NCBI GenBank assembly: GCA_964615305.1
Contig: CAZTNA010000002.1
Coordinates: forward strand, 248,001 to 312,000
Direction: 5' to 3'
DNA from: Bog-950 sp964615305
GTDB lineage: Bacteria; Bacteroidota; Bacteroidia; Chitinophagales; LD1
DNA length: 64,000 nt
Shown piece after piece: positions 35,926 through 44,100 of this stretch; the stretch's first letter is position 1; every line of letters begins with the position of its first letter. The translations under genes and the position numbers were made by a program. The notes beneath the pieces were generated by a model. That model saw only the letters and a program-made list of their open reading frames with translations. It was not told the DNA's origin and did not search any database.

Positions 35926-37137
35926 ATGAACTTACACGAGTACCAGGCAAAAGAATTGATGAAAAGAAACGGAACGGCAATTCAAGAAGGCATAGTAGCC
36001 GAAACGCCTGAACAGGCCGTAGCCGCAGCTCAAAAACTTAAAGAACTTTATAACAGCGAGTGGGTTGTAGTTAAAAGTCAGATACATGCAGGCGGCAGAG
36101 GCAAAGGTAAAATTCAAGGTACCGACCAAAACGGTGTTGCCTTAGCCAAAAATCACGATGCCGTAAAAACTATTGCAACAAATATCCTCGGTGGTACTTT
36201 GGTAACTAAACAAACAGGTGTTGCGGGGCGGGTAGTCAAGAAAATTCTAATTGCTCAGGATGTTTATTACCCGGGCGAATCTCAACCTAAAGAATTTTAT
36301 TTCTCTGTTTTGCTAGACCGCACCAAGGGCAAAAACGTAATTATCTATTCTACCGAAGGTGGTATGGATATTGAAGAAGTAGCTGAAAAAACCCCCGAAA
36401 AAGTTCAAAAAGAATGGGTAGATCCTGCAGTTGGGTTACAGGATTTTCAATGTCGCAAGATAGCTTTCAACCTTGGGTTAAGCGGCAATGCCTTTAAAGA
36501 AATGACGAAGTTTGTAAACGCTGTTTACAACACCTACTTGGGGGCAGATGCTTCTATGGTAGAGATTAACCCCTGCTTAAAAACTTCCGACAATAAAATC
36601 ATTGCTGTTGATGGCAAAATTTCATTAGATGATAACGCGCTTTACCGACACAAAGATTTAGAAGAACTCCGCGACCTCAACGAAGAAGACCCTACCGAAG
36701 TAGAGGCCGCTAATGCAGAACTAAACTATGTAAAGTTAGACGGCAACGTTGGCTGCATGGTAAATGGTGCCGGACTTGCCATGGCTACTATGGACATTAT
36801 TAAGCTAAGCGGTGGCGACCCTGCAAACTTTTTAGATGTAGGCGGAACCGCCAACGCAGAACGCGTAGAAAAAGCATTCCGTATCATCCTGAAAGACGAA
36901 AACGTTAAAGCTATTTTGGTTAATATTTTTGGTGGAATTGTGCGTTGCGACCGTGTAGCTCAGGGGATAGTAGATGCGTATAAATCTATTGGTAACATAC
37001 CGGTGCCTATAATTGTTAGATTACAGGGAACCAATGCTGTGGAAGCCAAAAAACTGATAGACGAAAGCGGGCTAAAAGTGCGCTCAGCTATTCAGCTAAG
37101 AGAAGCTGCCGAAGAAGTGGCTAAGGCTCTGGCTTAG
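35926..37137 (+). CDS. sucC: Succinate--CoA ligase [ADP-forming] subunit beta
   Basis: The beta subunit of succinyl-CoA synthetase in the TCA cycle, making ATP or GTP from succinyl-CoA. The N-terminus MNLHEYQAKELMKRNG and the ATP-grasp domain with SQIHAGGRGKGK near residue 45 are diagnostic. The C-terminal ligase domain has NGAGLAMATMD, FLDVGG and NIFGGIVRCDRVAQGI near 320. 403 residues. The alpha subunit gene sucD is not in the window, which is common in Bacteroidota where the two are often unlinked. Confidence 0.95.
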   Translation: MNLHEYQAKELMKRNGTAIQEGIVAETPEQAVAAAQKLKELYNSEWVVVKSQIHAGGRGKGKIQGTDQNGVALAKNHDAVKTIATNILGGTLVTKQTGVAGRVVKKILIAQDVYYPGESQPKEFYFSVLLDRTKGKNVIIYSTEGGMDIEEVAEKTPEKVQKEWVDPAVGLQDFQCRKIAFNLGLSGNAFKEMTKFVNAVYNTYLGADASMVEINPCLKTSDNKIIAVDGKISLDDNALYRHKDLEELRDLNEEDPTEVEAANAELNYVKLDGNVGCMVNGAGLAMATMDIIKLSGGDPANFLDVGGTANAERVEKAFRIILKDENVKAILVNIFGGIVRCDRVAQGIVDAYKSIGNIPVPIIVRLQGTNAVEAKKLIDESGLKVRSAIQLREAAEEVAKALA

Positions 37138-37212
37138 TTTGTTACTATTTAATTTCTTCTTACCGTAGTGAAACATAGTTGGTTGGTATCCGTAAATACC
37201 ACAAACTAAACT

Positions 37213-38028
37213 ATGTACCCGCTCAAAAATTTACTTACTGCCTTTTATCTGCTGGTAGTATTGGGCGTTCACGCTCAGAGCGAAAACAAAACCCCGAATG
37301 AATTGTTTAAACTCGGTTTTTCAGCGTACCAGCAAGGCAACTATGATTTAGCTATTCGCAACTACAATATTGCTATTGGGTTAGACGCTTCCCGAAACTA
37401 TTTTTACTACAACCGCGGCATGGCATATAAAGCCATGAATAATACCGATGCGGCCGTAAGAGATTTTAAACTTTCAAATGAATTTAAACCAACTGCAGAA
37501 GCTTACTACCAAATTGGTTTGGTAAAATACCAAGGTGGCGATTTATCTGGAGCTCGCGAAGAATTTGAAAATGCAAAACTAATACGCGAAGATGTAGAGA
37601 ATATGAATTTTTACTTGGGCATGATTTACTTTCGCAATAACCGATACGAAGAAGCCACCAAGTGTTTTTACGATTTTACCAATCGCGTAAAAACCAATGC
37701 AGATGCGTATTACTACCGCGGTTTGGCTGAAGCCAAAATTGCTCACTATGCCGAAGCTATTGCCAGTTTTAAGTTTGCTATGATGTATAAAAACAACGAT
37801 TGGAAGCTGTTTTACAAAATGTACGAAATTTATCTTGCCATGAACGATAAAGCCAATGCGCTTTATAGTATATCAATGGTAATAGAACTAGGAGAAAAGA
37901 AACCTGAATACTATGATGAGCGCGCCCGTCTTTATCTAGACACTGGCGATACATATCGTTACGAAGCTGACATTAAAAGTGCTAAAGAACTTCGTGAAGC
38001 GTTGGCTAGCGCAAAGACCGGTTTATAG
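37213..38028 (+). CDS. Exported TPR-repeat protein
   Basis: A 271-residue protein. A signal peptide (residues 1-21, ending VHAQ) is followed by about six tetratricopeptide units of ~34 residues, for example ELFKLGFSAYQQGNYDLA, KPTAEAYYQIGLVKYQGG and ADAYYYRGLAEAKIAHYAEA. TPR solenoids bind partner proteins; the partner is unknown, probably periplasmic. The stop overlaps the converging propeller gene by six bases. Confidence 0.85.
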   Translation: MYPLKNLLTAFYLLVVLGVHAQSENKTPNELFKLGFSAYQQGNYDLAIRNYNIAIGLDASRNYFYYNRGMAYKAMNNTDAAVRDFKLSNEFKPTAEAYYQIGLVKYQGGDLSGAREEFENAKLIREDVENMNFYLGMIYFRNNRYEEATKCFYDFTNRVKTNADAYYYRGLAEAKIAHYAEAIASFKFAMMYKNNDWKLFYKMYEIYLAMNDKANALYSISMVIELGEKKPEYYDERARLYLDTGDTYRYEADIKSAKELREALASAKTGL

Positions 38029-40785
38029 TTTTACGACTTTTCTCACTATTGATTTGTTGTTGGCTGTAACTTTAATCAAGTAAGTCCCCGGTAATAATTT
38101 GTTTGTATTCCAAACAAAATTTCCGTTATTAGATATAGACTGTTCTACAACGTTTCCTAAGGCATCAAACACTTCAATTTTATATTGGGTTAAAAAATTG
38201 CCTTGACATTCTACAATTGTAAATTGAGAAACCGGGTTGGGGAAACAAGTTACGTTGAACGGTTCCTTATCTTCTTTACTTATTCCTGAAGGCGCAAACA
38301 CTTTATTAGAATACACTCCATTTCCATGAGTTGCCACTACTATATTGTTATCAAACACTCGTGAAGTAATCATGTTTACTACCACATTGCCTATGGTGTT
38401 GCTCCCCTCCTGCTGCCAAACTGTGCCTGCGCCATTAAGTGAAATTGTGCTGTATAAACCGGTACTGGTTCCTGCATAATAAGTGGTGCTTGATCCATCG
38501 TTGTAAATATGCACCCATGCTACAGAAGGACCACTACCTGTTCCGTTGGAGTTTTCTTCCAAATTGCCGCTGATATCTGTCCATGAAACTCCGGCATTGG
38601 TACTGTAGAAAATACTTGGAACTCCATAGTTTGTAAACGCCACCATTACGTTGTTATGGTTCAATCTGTCAACTTCTACACAACCCACGTAAGCAACCGG
38701 AAAATTAGAACCGGTAATTTCCACTCGGTTGCTTACGTTAGATGTGCGGCAACTGTCTAATCTGAAAAGTTTTCCGGTTTCGGTGCCGTAATAAATGATG
38801 TTCGTATTAGACTCACTCATGTCTAAACAAGAAATAGGGGGCGCGCCCGAAAAATTACTCGTGGCACTGCCTGACAATTTTTTCCATCCCTGAGACACAG
38901 GTGCGTACTCATTGCCTGTAATGGGAATAGCACCGAGAGAGTCGTTACGCCACAAAAATTTTCCAGCTACCCAATACATACAATTATCATTCAAAGGATC
39001 AATAACCATTGGGTTAATAAACTGATAGCCAGTTCCACCAACTGGGTCTATGCGTGTAAGTCCATTAACCGTACCGCCATTGCTTATATCCATTTTAAAT
39101 AGTTTGCCTGTCTGCCAACTCATATAGAAAGTTCCCAGCCCTCGCGCTACTCCACAGTATGCACCATCGCCATAAAATGATTTGCTCCACGGCTTTGTAT
39201 AATCAAGGGTGTTGGTATAGTAGCTTCCGTTATCTTGCAAGCCGCCAATAATAACTTCGCTGTTAGTGTTTCCCGGTTCAATAGCACACGTGTAAAACTG
39301 CCCTGTGTTATACAAGTTATTCATTTCCTCCCATTGAACGGTAGGCGCAAAAATGTTGTCAGTTTTCATTAGGCCGCCATCATTTGCTGAAATTGCTTTG
39401 TTGCTATTGCCAGGTAAAAACAGTAGTTTGTGTTGGTCAGGATGATGATTCGGATAAACGTAGTTAGAGTACTGGTTAGTGTCACACTGGTAACCTCCTA
39501 TCCAATCATAGGCAGTAGATGTAAATCCATCATTATTTCTGAAAATATTGGTACCTCCTAAAAATATTCGATTGGTATCTGTAGGATGCACAGCGATAAA
39601 CATGTCGTAAGATGACTGAGAACTGTACTTACGAAAATCAAAAGTGTAGAAACCAAAGCAGTGGTCATTTGGAATATTGGCCGTGCGGTTGCTCCACACT
39701 CCATTAGCTCCGTCTCCATCTCCACTAAGGTACTTGTATTTGTAAAGTGCATGACCTGTGTTGCCTGTACCAGGAGCTTCGGCAATAAAATAAACTTGAG
39801 TTTCATCACCGGGAGCTATGCCAATTTCTGTTCTATTGTAAAAAGATGGAAAGCCCGCTGGAGTAATATTCACCCAATTTACACCATCGGCACTGCGCCA
39901 TATTCCTTTTGAAGGTGACTCTGAGGAAACAGTAGCATACAAAACTCCTGATGGCGTAATCGCAATATCAGTATGCTCTGAAATAGCTGATGCCAATGAG
40001 GTATCTAGGCCCAGCACAGGAACCCATGTAGTGCCTCCGTCAACACTTCGCCAAATACCATTGACTACAGCGGCATATACTTCATCTTGTGCGGTGTTGG
40101 TGGCGTCTGTTACCATTTCCCATACAAAATCAAAATCACGTTTTTGCTTTTGTGTGGCAGGAGTATTAGATGTAGTAAACGGTAACAAATTCCAACTGAC
40201 TCCTCCATCGCTTGATTTAAAAATACCGTTTCCGCTAAACTGCGATGAAAAGCCCGCAGCGTTTACAATGCCGTATGATTCACCGGTTCCATAGTACCAA
40301 GTATTTGTTTTCCCTTGACGAGTATCTTGCACTACACAAGTAGTGCTATGTATTTGCTGCGGCTGAGTGCACTTTGTAAAACTTTGACCGCCATTTGTAC
40401 TACGCCACATGCCACCGCTCACCTGTCCTGCCAGTATTACATTTTCATCTGTAACATCGAGTGCCAGTGCGCGGGTTCTTCCTCCTAAATTATTTGGACC
40501 TCTGCTTTGCCATGTATTGCTGCGCAAATTGTTTTGCGGGAGTGTAGCTGCAAATGCTAACTCATTTTCCCGAATATTATCGGGAATAAAACCGGTTGCC
40601 GGGTTGTGTAGACGTTTAAATCTAACCCCTGCAACTTCAGTTGCTTCGTTTAGATCCTGGTTGCCATATAGTTCGAGTTTTTCAGATGTAAATTGGCCGT
40701 ACGGTACAAAATCATGAACAAACAACTGAAGCAGTATAAGAACTGAAAGGGCTAATGCAGTTAGTGGGAGTAAAAGTTTTTGCAT
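38023..40785 (-). CDS. Secreted beta-propeller (BNR/VPS10-like) protein with T9SS type A domain
   Basis: A 920-residue protein with an N-terminal hydrophobic signal segment (residues ~4-22). Residues ~90-820 show many S-x-D/N-G-G-x-[ST]W motifs (SSDGGVSWNL, SVDGGTTWVPV, STNAGVSWTD), the Asp-box/BNR repeats of sialidase-like and VPS10/sortilin-type propellers. Such repeats are structural; no sialidase Arg triad can be claimed. The C-terminal ~80 residues carry FPNPVSQ and LLPGTYLIKV, a type A T9SS sorting domain. ATG 40785 is chosen over 40827 as it starts directly before the signal segment. Likely a surface or secreted glycan- or protein-binding protein. Confidence 0.86.
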   Translation of the reverse strand: MQKLLLPLTALALSVLILLQLFVHDFVPYGQFTSEKLELYGNQDLNEATEVAGVRFKRLHNPATGFIPDNIRENELAFAATLPQNNLRSNTWQSRGPNNLGGRTRALALDVTDENVILAGQVSGGMWRSTNGGQSFTKCTQPQQIHSTTCVVQDTRQGKTNTWYYGTGESYGIVNAAGFSSQFSGNGIFKSSDGGVSWNLLPFTTSNTPATQKQKRDFDFVWEMVTDATNTAQDEVYAAVVNGIWRSVDGGTTWVPVLGLDTSLASAISEHTDIAITPSGVLYATVSSESPSKGIWRSADGVNWVNITPAGFPSFYNRTEIGIAPGDETQVYFIAEAPGTGNTGHALYKYKYLSGDGDGANGVWSNRTANIPNDHCFGFYTFDFRKYSSQSSYDMFIAVHPTDTNRIFLGGTNIFRNNDGFTSTAYDWIGGYQCDTNQYSNYVYPNHHPDQHKLLFLPGNSNKAISANDGGLMKTDNIFAPTVQWEEMNNLYNTGQFYTCAIEPGNTNSEVIIGGLQDNGSYYTNTLDYTKPWSKSFYGDGAYCGVARGLGTFYMSWQTGKLFKMDISNGGTVNGLTRIDPVGGTGYQFINPMVIDPLNDNCMYWVAGKFLWRNDSLGAIPITGNEYAPVSQGWKKLSGSATSNFSGAPPISCLDMSESNTNIIYYGTETGKLFRLDSCRTSNVSNRVEITGSNFPVAYVGCVEVDRLNHNNVMVAFTNYGVPSIFYSTNAGVSWTDISGNLEENSNGTGSGPSVAWVHIYNDGSSTTYYAGTSTGLYSTISLNGAGTVWQQEGSNTIGNVVVNMITSRVFDNNIVVATHGNGVYSNKVFAPSGISKEDKEPFNVTCFPNPVSQFTIVECQGNFLTQYKIEVFDALGNVVEQSISNNGNFVWNTNKLLPGTYLIKVTANNKSIVRKVVKL

Positions 40786-40831
40786 ACTATAAAAGTGTAC
40801 ACGAATATAGAAATGCGATAAAAGCAAAGAC

Positions 40832-41620
40832 TTAATTCGCCTTTAAATCATCTACATCTTTTTTCAAACTTTGCATCATCTGCACAATGTTTTGAAAAGA
40901 AATGTCGGTGCCTTTGTTCAGATAGCTGATATTAACCACAGCTCTCCAAACTTCTAAAATTTCTGCTGCCTGAATAGGGTAAGCCGGATACGACACGTTA
41001 TCGCTACGCAGTATCAGTGTGCCGTTCTCTTCTATTTGATTAAACGCACGTTTAAATACTATACCATCATGTTTAGAGAGTATTATGTAAGTGTGACCAT
41101 CTTTAATTGTTTTCCAGTTGTCAACATATTCGCCAACTATAACAGAACCGGGCTGTACGGGCAACATAGAATCGCCCTTAATTTCAAATGCGCGATAAGT
41201 GCCTGCGGGCAAAAAAGGTAGCCGGAATTTATTTAGTTCTTTTACGTAATTAGGGTCAGCATAACCATTAAGGTAACCTGCTGCGGCTTTTGCGGGAATT
41301 ATTTCAATGTTTTCATTTTGCTTTTCGTCAACGGTGATAGCAAGCACGCGCAAGTTTTTACCGGTAAGGTCGTTTTGCAGTTGGGCTTCAGTAAATAAAG
41401 CTACCTTTTCAGTTTGTCTCAGGTCTTTTGTTATCAACTGATCAATGGAATATTTAAACAGTTTAGAAAGGTCGTGAAGAACTTCATAGGTAGGTCGGGC
41501 TCTGCTTTCTTCGTACGCGCCAACCAACGAACGTTTAATGTTTAGTTCTTCTGCTAAATCATTTTGCGTCCACGATTTTGTTTTGCGCAGAAACTTGAGG
41601 TTAGTGGCAATAAATTCCAT
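40832..41620 (-). CDS. LexA/UmuD-like HTH + S24 peptidase regulator
   Basis: A 262-residue repressor. Residues ~6-65 form an XRE-type helix-turn-helix (TQNDLAEELNIKRSLVGAYE). A linker holds a putative self-cleavage site AAAGY near residue 112, and the S24 domain has the catalytic Ser in KGDSMLPVQPGS and Lys in GIVFKRAFN. Such proteins cleave themselves at Ala-Gly when activated by RecA filaments. It is divergent from the Y-polymerase gene, with an imperfect palindrome between them. This supports a DNA-damage-inducible switch. ATG 41620 is preferred over 41641. Confidence 0.85.
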   Translation of the reverse strand: MEFIATNLKFLRKTKSWTQNDLAEELNIKRSLVGAYEESRARPTYEVLHDLSKLFKYSIDQLITKDLRQTEKVALFTEAQLQNDLTGKNLRVLAITVDEKQNENIEIIPAKAAAGYLNGYADPNYVKELNKFRLPFLPAGTYRAFEIKGDSMLPVQPGSVIVGEYVDNWKTIKDGHTYIILSKHDGIVFKRAFNQIEENGTLILRSDNVSYPAYPIQAAEILEVWRAVVNISYLNKGTDISFQNIVQMMQSLKKDVDDLKAN

Positions 41621-41638
41621 GCTTTTAATTTTATGTGG

Positions 41639-41656
41639 CAAACGTAAGCAAAAATA
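41639..41656 (-). promoter_or_regulatory. Two -7 boxes for the S24 regulator gene
   Basis: On the minus strand TATTTTTG (41656-41649) and TACGTTTG (41646-41639) are both perfect -7 matches, 18 bases before the ATG for the nearer one. No -33 box lies at the usual spacing; a TTTG sits 15 bases upstream of the nearer box. Confidence 0.45.
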
Positions 41657-41671
41657 TTTAGCAAAAACATT

Positions 41672-41698
41672 AGTATTGTAAATATTGATACAAATACT
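41672..41698. promoter_or_regulatory. Candidate operator between S24 regulator and Y-polymerase
   Basis: Left arm AGTATTGTA (41672-41680) and right arm TACAAATACT (41689-41698) are inverted copies differing by one base insertion, around an eight-base AT-rich centre AATATTGA. It covers the TTG start of the polymerase, so a bound repressor would block transcription or initiation. Being AT-rich, it could partly be chance. Confidence 0.45.
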
Positions 41699-42899
41699 TC
41701 ACATAGACCTCGATTCATTCTTTGTATCGGTAGAGCGGCTGTTTGACCCTACACTCATTGGCAAGCCTGTGATAGTGGGTGGCTCAGCAGAGCGCGGGGT
41801 TGTGTCTAGCTGCAGTTACGAAGCACGGCAATATGGTGTACATAGCGCTATGCCTACGTCAAAGGCAAAAAAACTTTGTCCCCAGGCAATATTTCTGTTC
41901 GGGCGTATGAACGACTACAGCACTTACTCTAAAATGGTTACTGATATTATTGCTGATCGCGCACCGCTTTTCGAAAAAGCCTCCATTGACGAATTTTATA
42001 TTGATCTTACGGGCATGGACAAATATTTTGGCGCCTATAAATGGGCTGCTGAACTTCGCCAGCAAATTATTGCTGAAACCAAACTACCTATTTCGTGGGG
42101 ACTATCGGTAAACAAAATGCTGGCAAAAATGGCTACTAACTTTGCCAAACCCAACGGCCAATATATGATTGAGCCGGGTAAAGAACAACAATTTCTAGAT
42201 CCTTTGTCGATAGGCAAAATTCCATTCTGCGGTGAAAAAACAGAAGCTTTTCTAAATACCAAAGGCATAAAAACCATTTACGAACTAAGGCAGTTTTCTC
42301 GCGAAGCTATGCACGAAATCATGGGTAATAGCGGCATTGATTTATGGGAGCGAGCACACGGCAGAGCCCCCTCGGTAATTCACCCTTACCACGAAGCCAA
42401 AAGTATGAGTAGCGAGCGCACCTTTGATCTTGACACAGACGACATCACTTTTCTCGAAAAGGCAATTATTGCCCTTGCAGAAAAATTAGCTTTTGAATTA
42501 CGCGATGATAAAAAACTAACCGCTTGTGTGACAGTAAAACTTCGCTACAACAATTTTGAAACACACACAAAGCAAATGGCAATACCTGTAACTGCTAACT
42601 CAAAGTTATTGATAGAAAAAGCCCTGCACCTGTTTCATGAGTTTTATAACAAAAACCGCAAGGTACGGCTTATTGGTGTTAGGTTTTCTCAATTACGCGA
42701 AGGCGCTTATCAGATAAATCTGTTTGACGACCGTCCAAAAGATGTTGAGTTATATAAAGCTATTGACGAAATGAAAAGTAAGTACGGCAAAGAAAAATTG
42801 GTGTTGGCACAAAACCTAAATACCGGCAGCATTAAACGGAACGACCCCAAAGCCGATTTGAATAAAACCGCTAAACGAGAAATAAAGAAACCCGGATAG
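41685..42899 (+). CDS. dinB: Y-family DNA polymerase (Pol IV)
   Basis: A 404-residue translesion polymerase. The catalytic acidic residues lie in HIDLDSFF (residues 6-13) and SIDEFYIDL near 105. A palm/fingers/thumb layout is followed by the little-finger domain with MSSERTF near 242. QINLF near residue 343 matches the QxxLF beta-clamp binding peptide. The start must be TTG at 41685: no ATG gives an N-terminus containing the catalytic Asp8. It is divergent from the S24 repressor, forming a likely SOS pair. Confidence 0.92.
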   Translation: MIQILHIDLDSFFVSVERLFDPTLIGKPVIVGGSAERGVVSSCSYEARQYGVHSAMPTSKAKKLCPQAIFLFGRMNDYSTYSKMVTDIIADRAPLFEKASIDEFYIDLTGMDKYFGAYKWAAELRQQIIAETKLPISWGLSVNKMLAKMATNFAKPNGQYMIEPGKEQQFLDPLSIGKIPFCGEKTEAFLNTKGIKTIYELRQFSREAMHEIMGNSGIDLWERAHGRAPSVIHPYHEAKSMSSERTFDLDTDDITFLEKAIIALAEKLAFELRDDKKLTACVTVKLRYNNFETHTKQMAIPVTANSKLLIEKALHLFHEFYNKNRKVRLIGVRFSQLREGAYQINLFDDRPKDVELYKAIDEMKSKYGKEKLVLAQNLNTGSIKRNDPKADLNKTAKREIKKPG

Positions 42900-42929
42900 C
42901 ATCCCAGCCTATAAAGTAACACAACAATG

Positions 42930-42960
42930 TTTGCTTTGACAAAAACTGTTTCTACCTTGG
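42930..42960 (+). promoter_or_regulatory. Promoter for the AlkB-type hydroxylase
   Basis: TTTG (42930-42933), exactly 19 bases, then TACCTTGG (42953-42960), one mismatch from TAnnTTTG. The ATG at 42982 lies 21 bases downstream. Confidence 0.52.
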
Positions 42961-42981
42961 CTTAACTAAAACATAACGCTT

Positions 42982-44049
42982 ATGTGGTTTGCTTTTTTAA
43001 AATACGCTTCAGTTTATCTGAGTTTGGCTGTAATCATGAGCAGTTTAGTGGCGGGTGGTATATGGGTATTTGTAGCTCCTGTATATGTGTTTGGGCTAAT
43101 CCCTTTAATCGAATTGTTTTTTAGGGGCAGCGAACAAAATATGACAAAGGCCGAAGAAGAAATAGCTAAAAAGGACTGGAAATACGACTTTATATTATGG
43201 AGCACCGTGCCGCTCCAATTTGCCATTATGTTTTACTTCTTAAATCGTGTTGATGATGGCTCATTAGCTATGTGGGAAAAACTAGGTATGATGTTCGCCT
43301 TTGGTATTTCATGTGGTGTGCTCGGCATTAACTTGGCACACGAATTAGGCCACCGCAATACTTGGTACGAACAGTTTTTAAGCAAAATTCTTTTGTCCAC
43401 TTCACTCTATATGCACTTTTTTATAGAGCACAACAGAGGTCATCACAAAAATGTTTCTACAGACGAAGATCCGGCCTCATCTCGCTATGGCGAAATAATT
43501 TATGCGTTTTACCTGCGTTCCGTGCGCGATAGTTGGTTATCGGCATGGCACCTGGAAAGCGACCGCTTAAAGAAAGATGGAAAAAATTTTTGGAGCATGC
43601 ATAACGAAATGCTCATGTATCAGTTCATTCAATTAGCCATACTTGCAGTGATATTTGCCTTATGGGGCTGGAAGGTGATGTTGTTTTTTATCGGATCGGC
43701 CACTATTGGCTTTTTATTACTCGAAACAGTTAACTACATTGAACACTACGGTCTGCGCAGAAAAAAAATAGACGGTGCTTACTACGAAAAAGTTATGCCC
43801 ATCCACTCTTGGAATTCTAACCACCCAATAGGTCGAATAATGCTATTTGAACTTACACGCCACAGTGATCATCACTACATGGCTTCACGCAAATATCAGG
43901 TGCTGCGGCATTTCGATTACAGCCCCCAAATGCCTACGGGCTATCCGGGCATGATGGTGTTGGCGCTTTTGCCCCCGCTATGGTTTAAAGTAATGCACCG
44001 GCAAATAGAAAAATACAAAGCAACTGCCGAAGGTGCAGCTCTGGCTTAA
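42982..44049 (+). CDS. alkB: Alkane 1-monooxygenase (AlkB-type membrane hydroxylase)
   Basis: A 355-residue non-haem diiron membrane enzyme that oxidises the terminal methyl of medium or long alkanes or alkyl chains. All His boxes are present: HELGH near 128, EHNRGHH near 152, and RHSDHHYMASRKYQVLRHF near 293, plus NYIEHYGLRRKK near 250. About six hydrophobic segments. There is no fused rubredoxin; an electron partner must lie elsewhere. No alkane operon is around it, so the native substrate could be a fatty acid derivative. Confidence 0.9.
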   Translation: MWFAFLKYASVYLSLAVIMSSLVAGGIWVFVAPVYVFGLIPLIELFFRGSEQNMTKAEEEIAKKDWKYDFILWSTVPLQFAIMFYFLNRVDDGSLAMWEKLGMMFAFGISCGVLGINLAHELGHRNTWYEQFLSKILLSTSLYMHFFIEHNRGHHKNVSTDEDPASSRYGEIIYAFYLRSVRDSWLSAWHLESDRLKKDGKNFWSMHNEMLMYQFIQLAILAVIFALWGWKVMLFFIGSATIGFLLLETVNYIEHYGLRRKKIDGAYYEKVMPIHSWNSNHPIGRIMLFELTRHSDHHYMASRKYQVLRHFDYSPQMPTGYPGMMVLALLPPLWFKVMHRQIEKYKATAEGAALA

Positions 44050-44100
44050 TAGTTAAAACTGATTCGGCACAAGTAACGCAGTATTTAAGCTACATAAATC

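Noticed and set aside
38023..40785. Sialidase activity for the Asp-box protein
   Set aside because: Asp-box repeats are only structural; the Arg triad and nucleophile Tyr of sialidases could not be identified.
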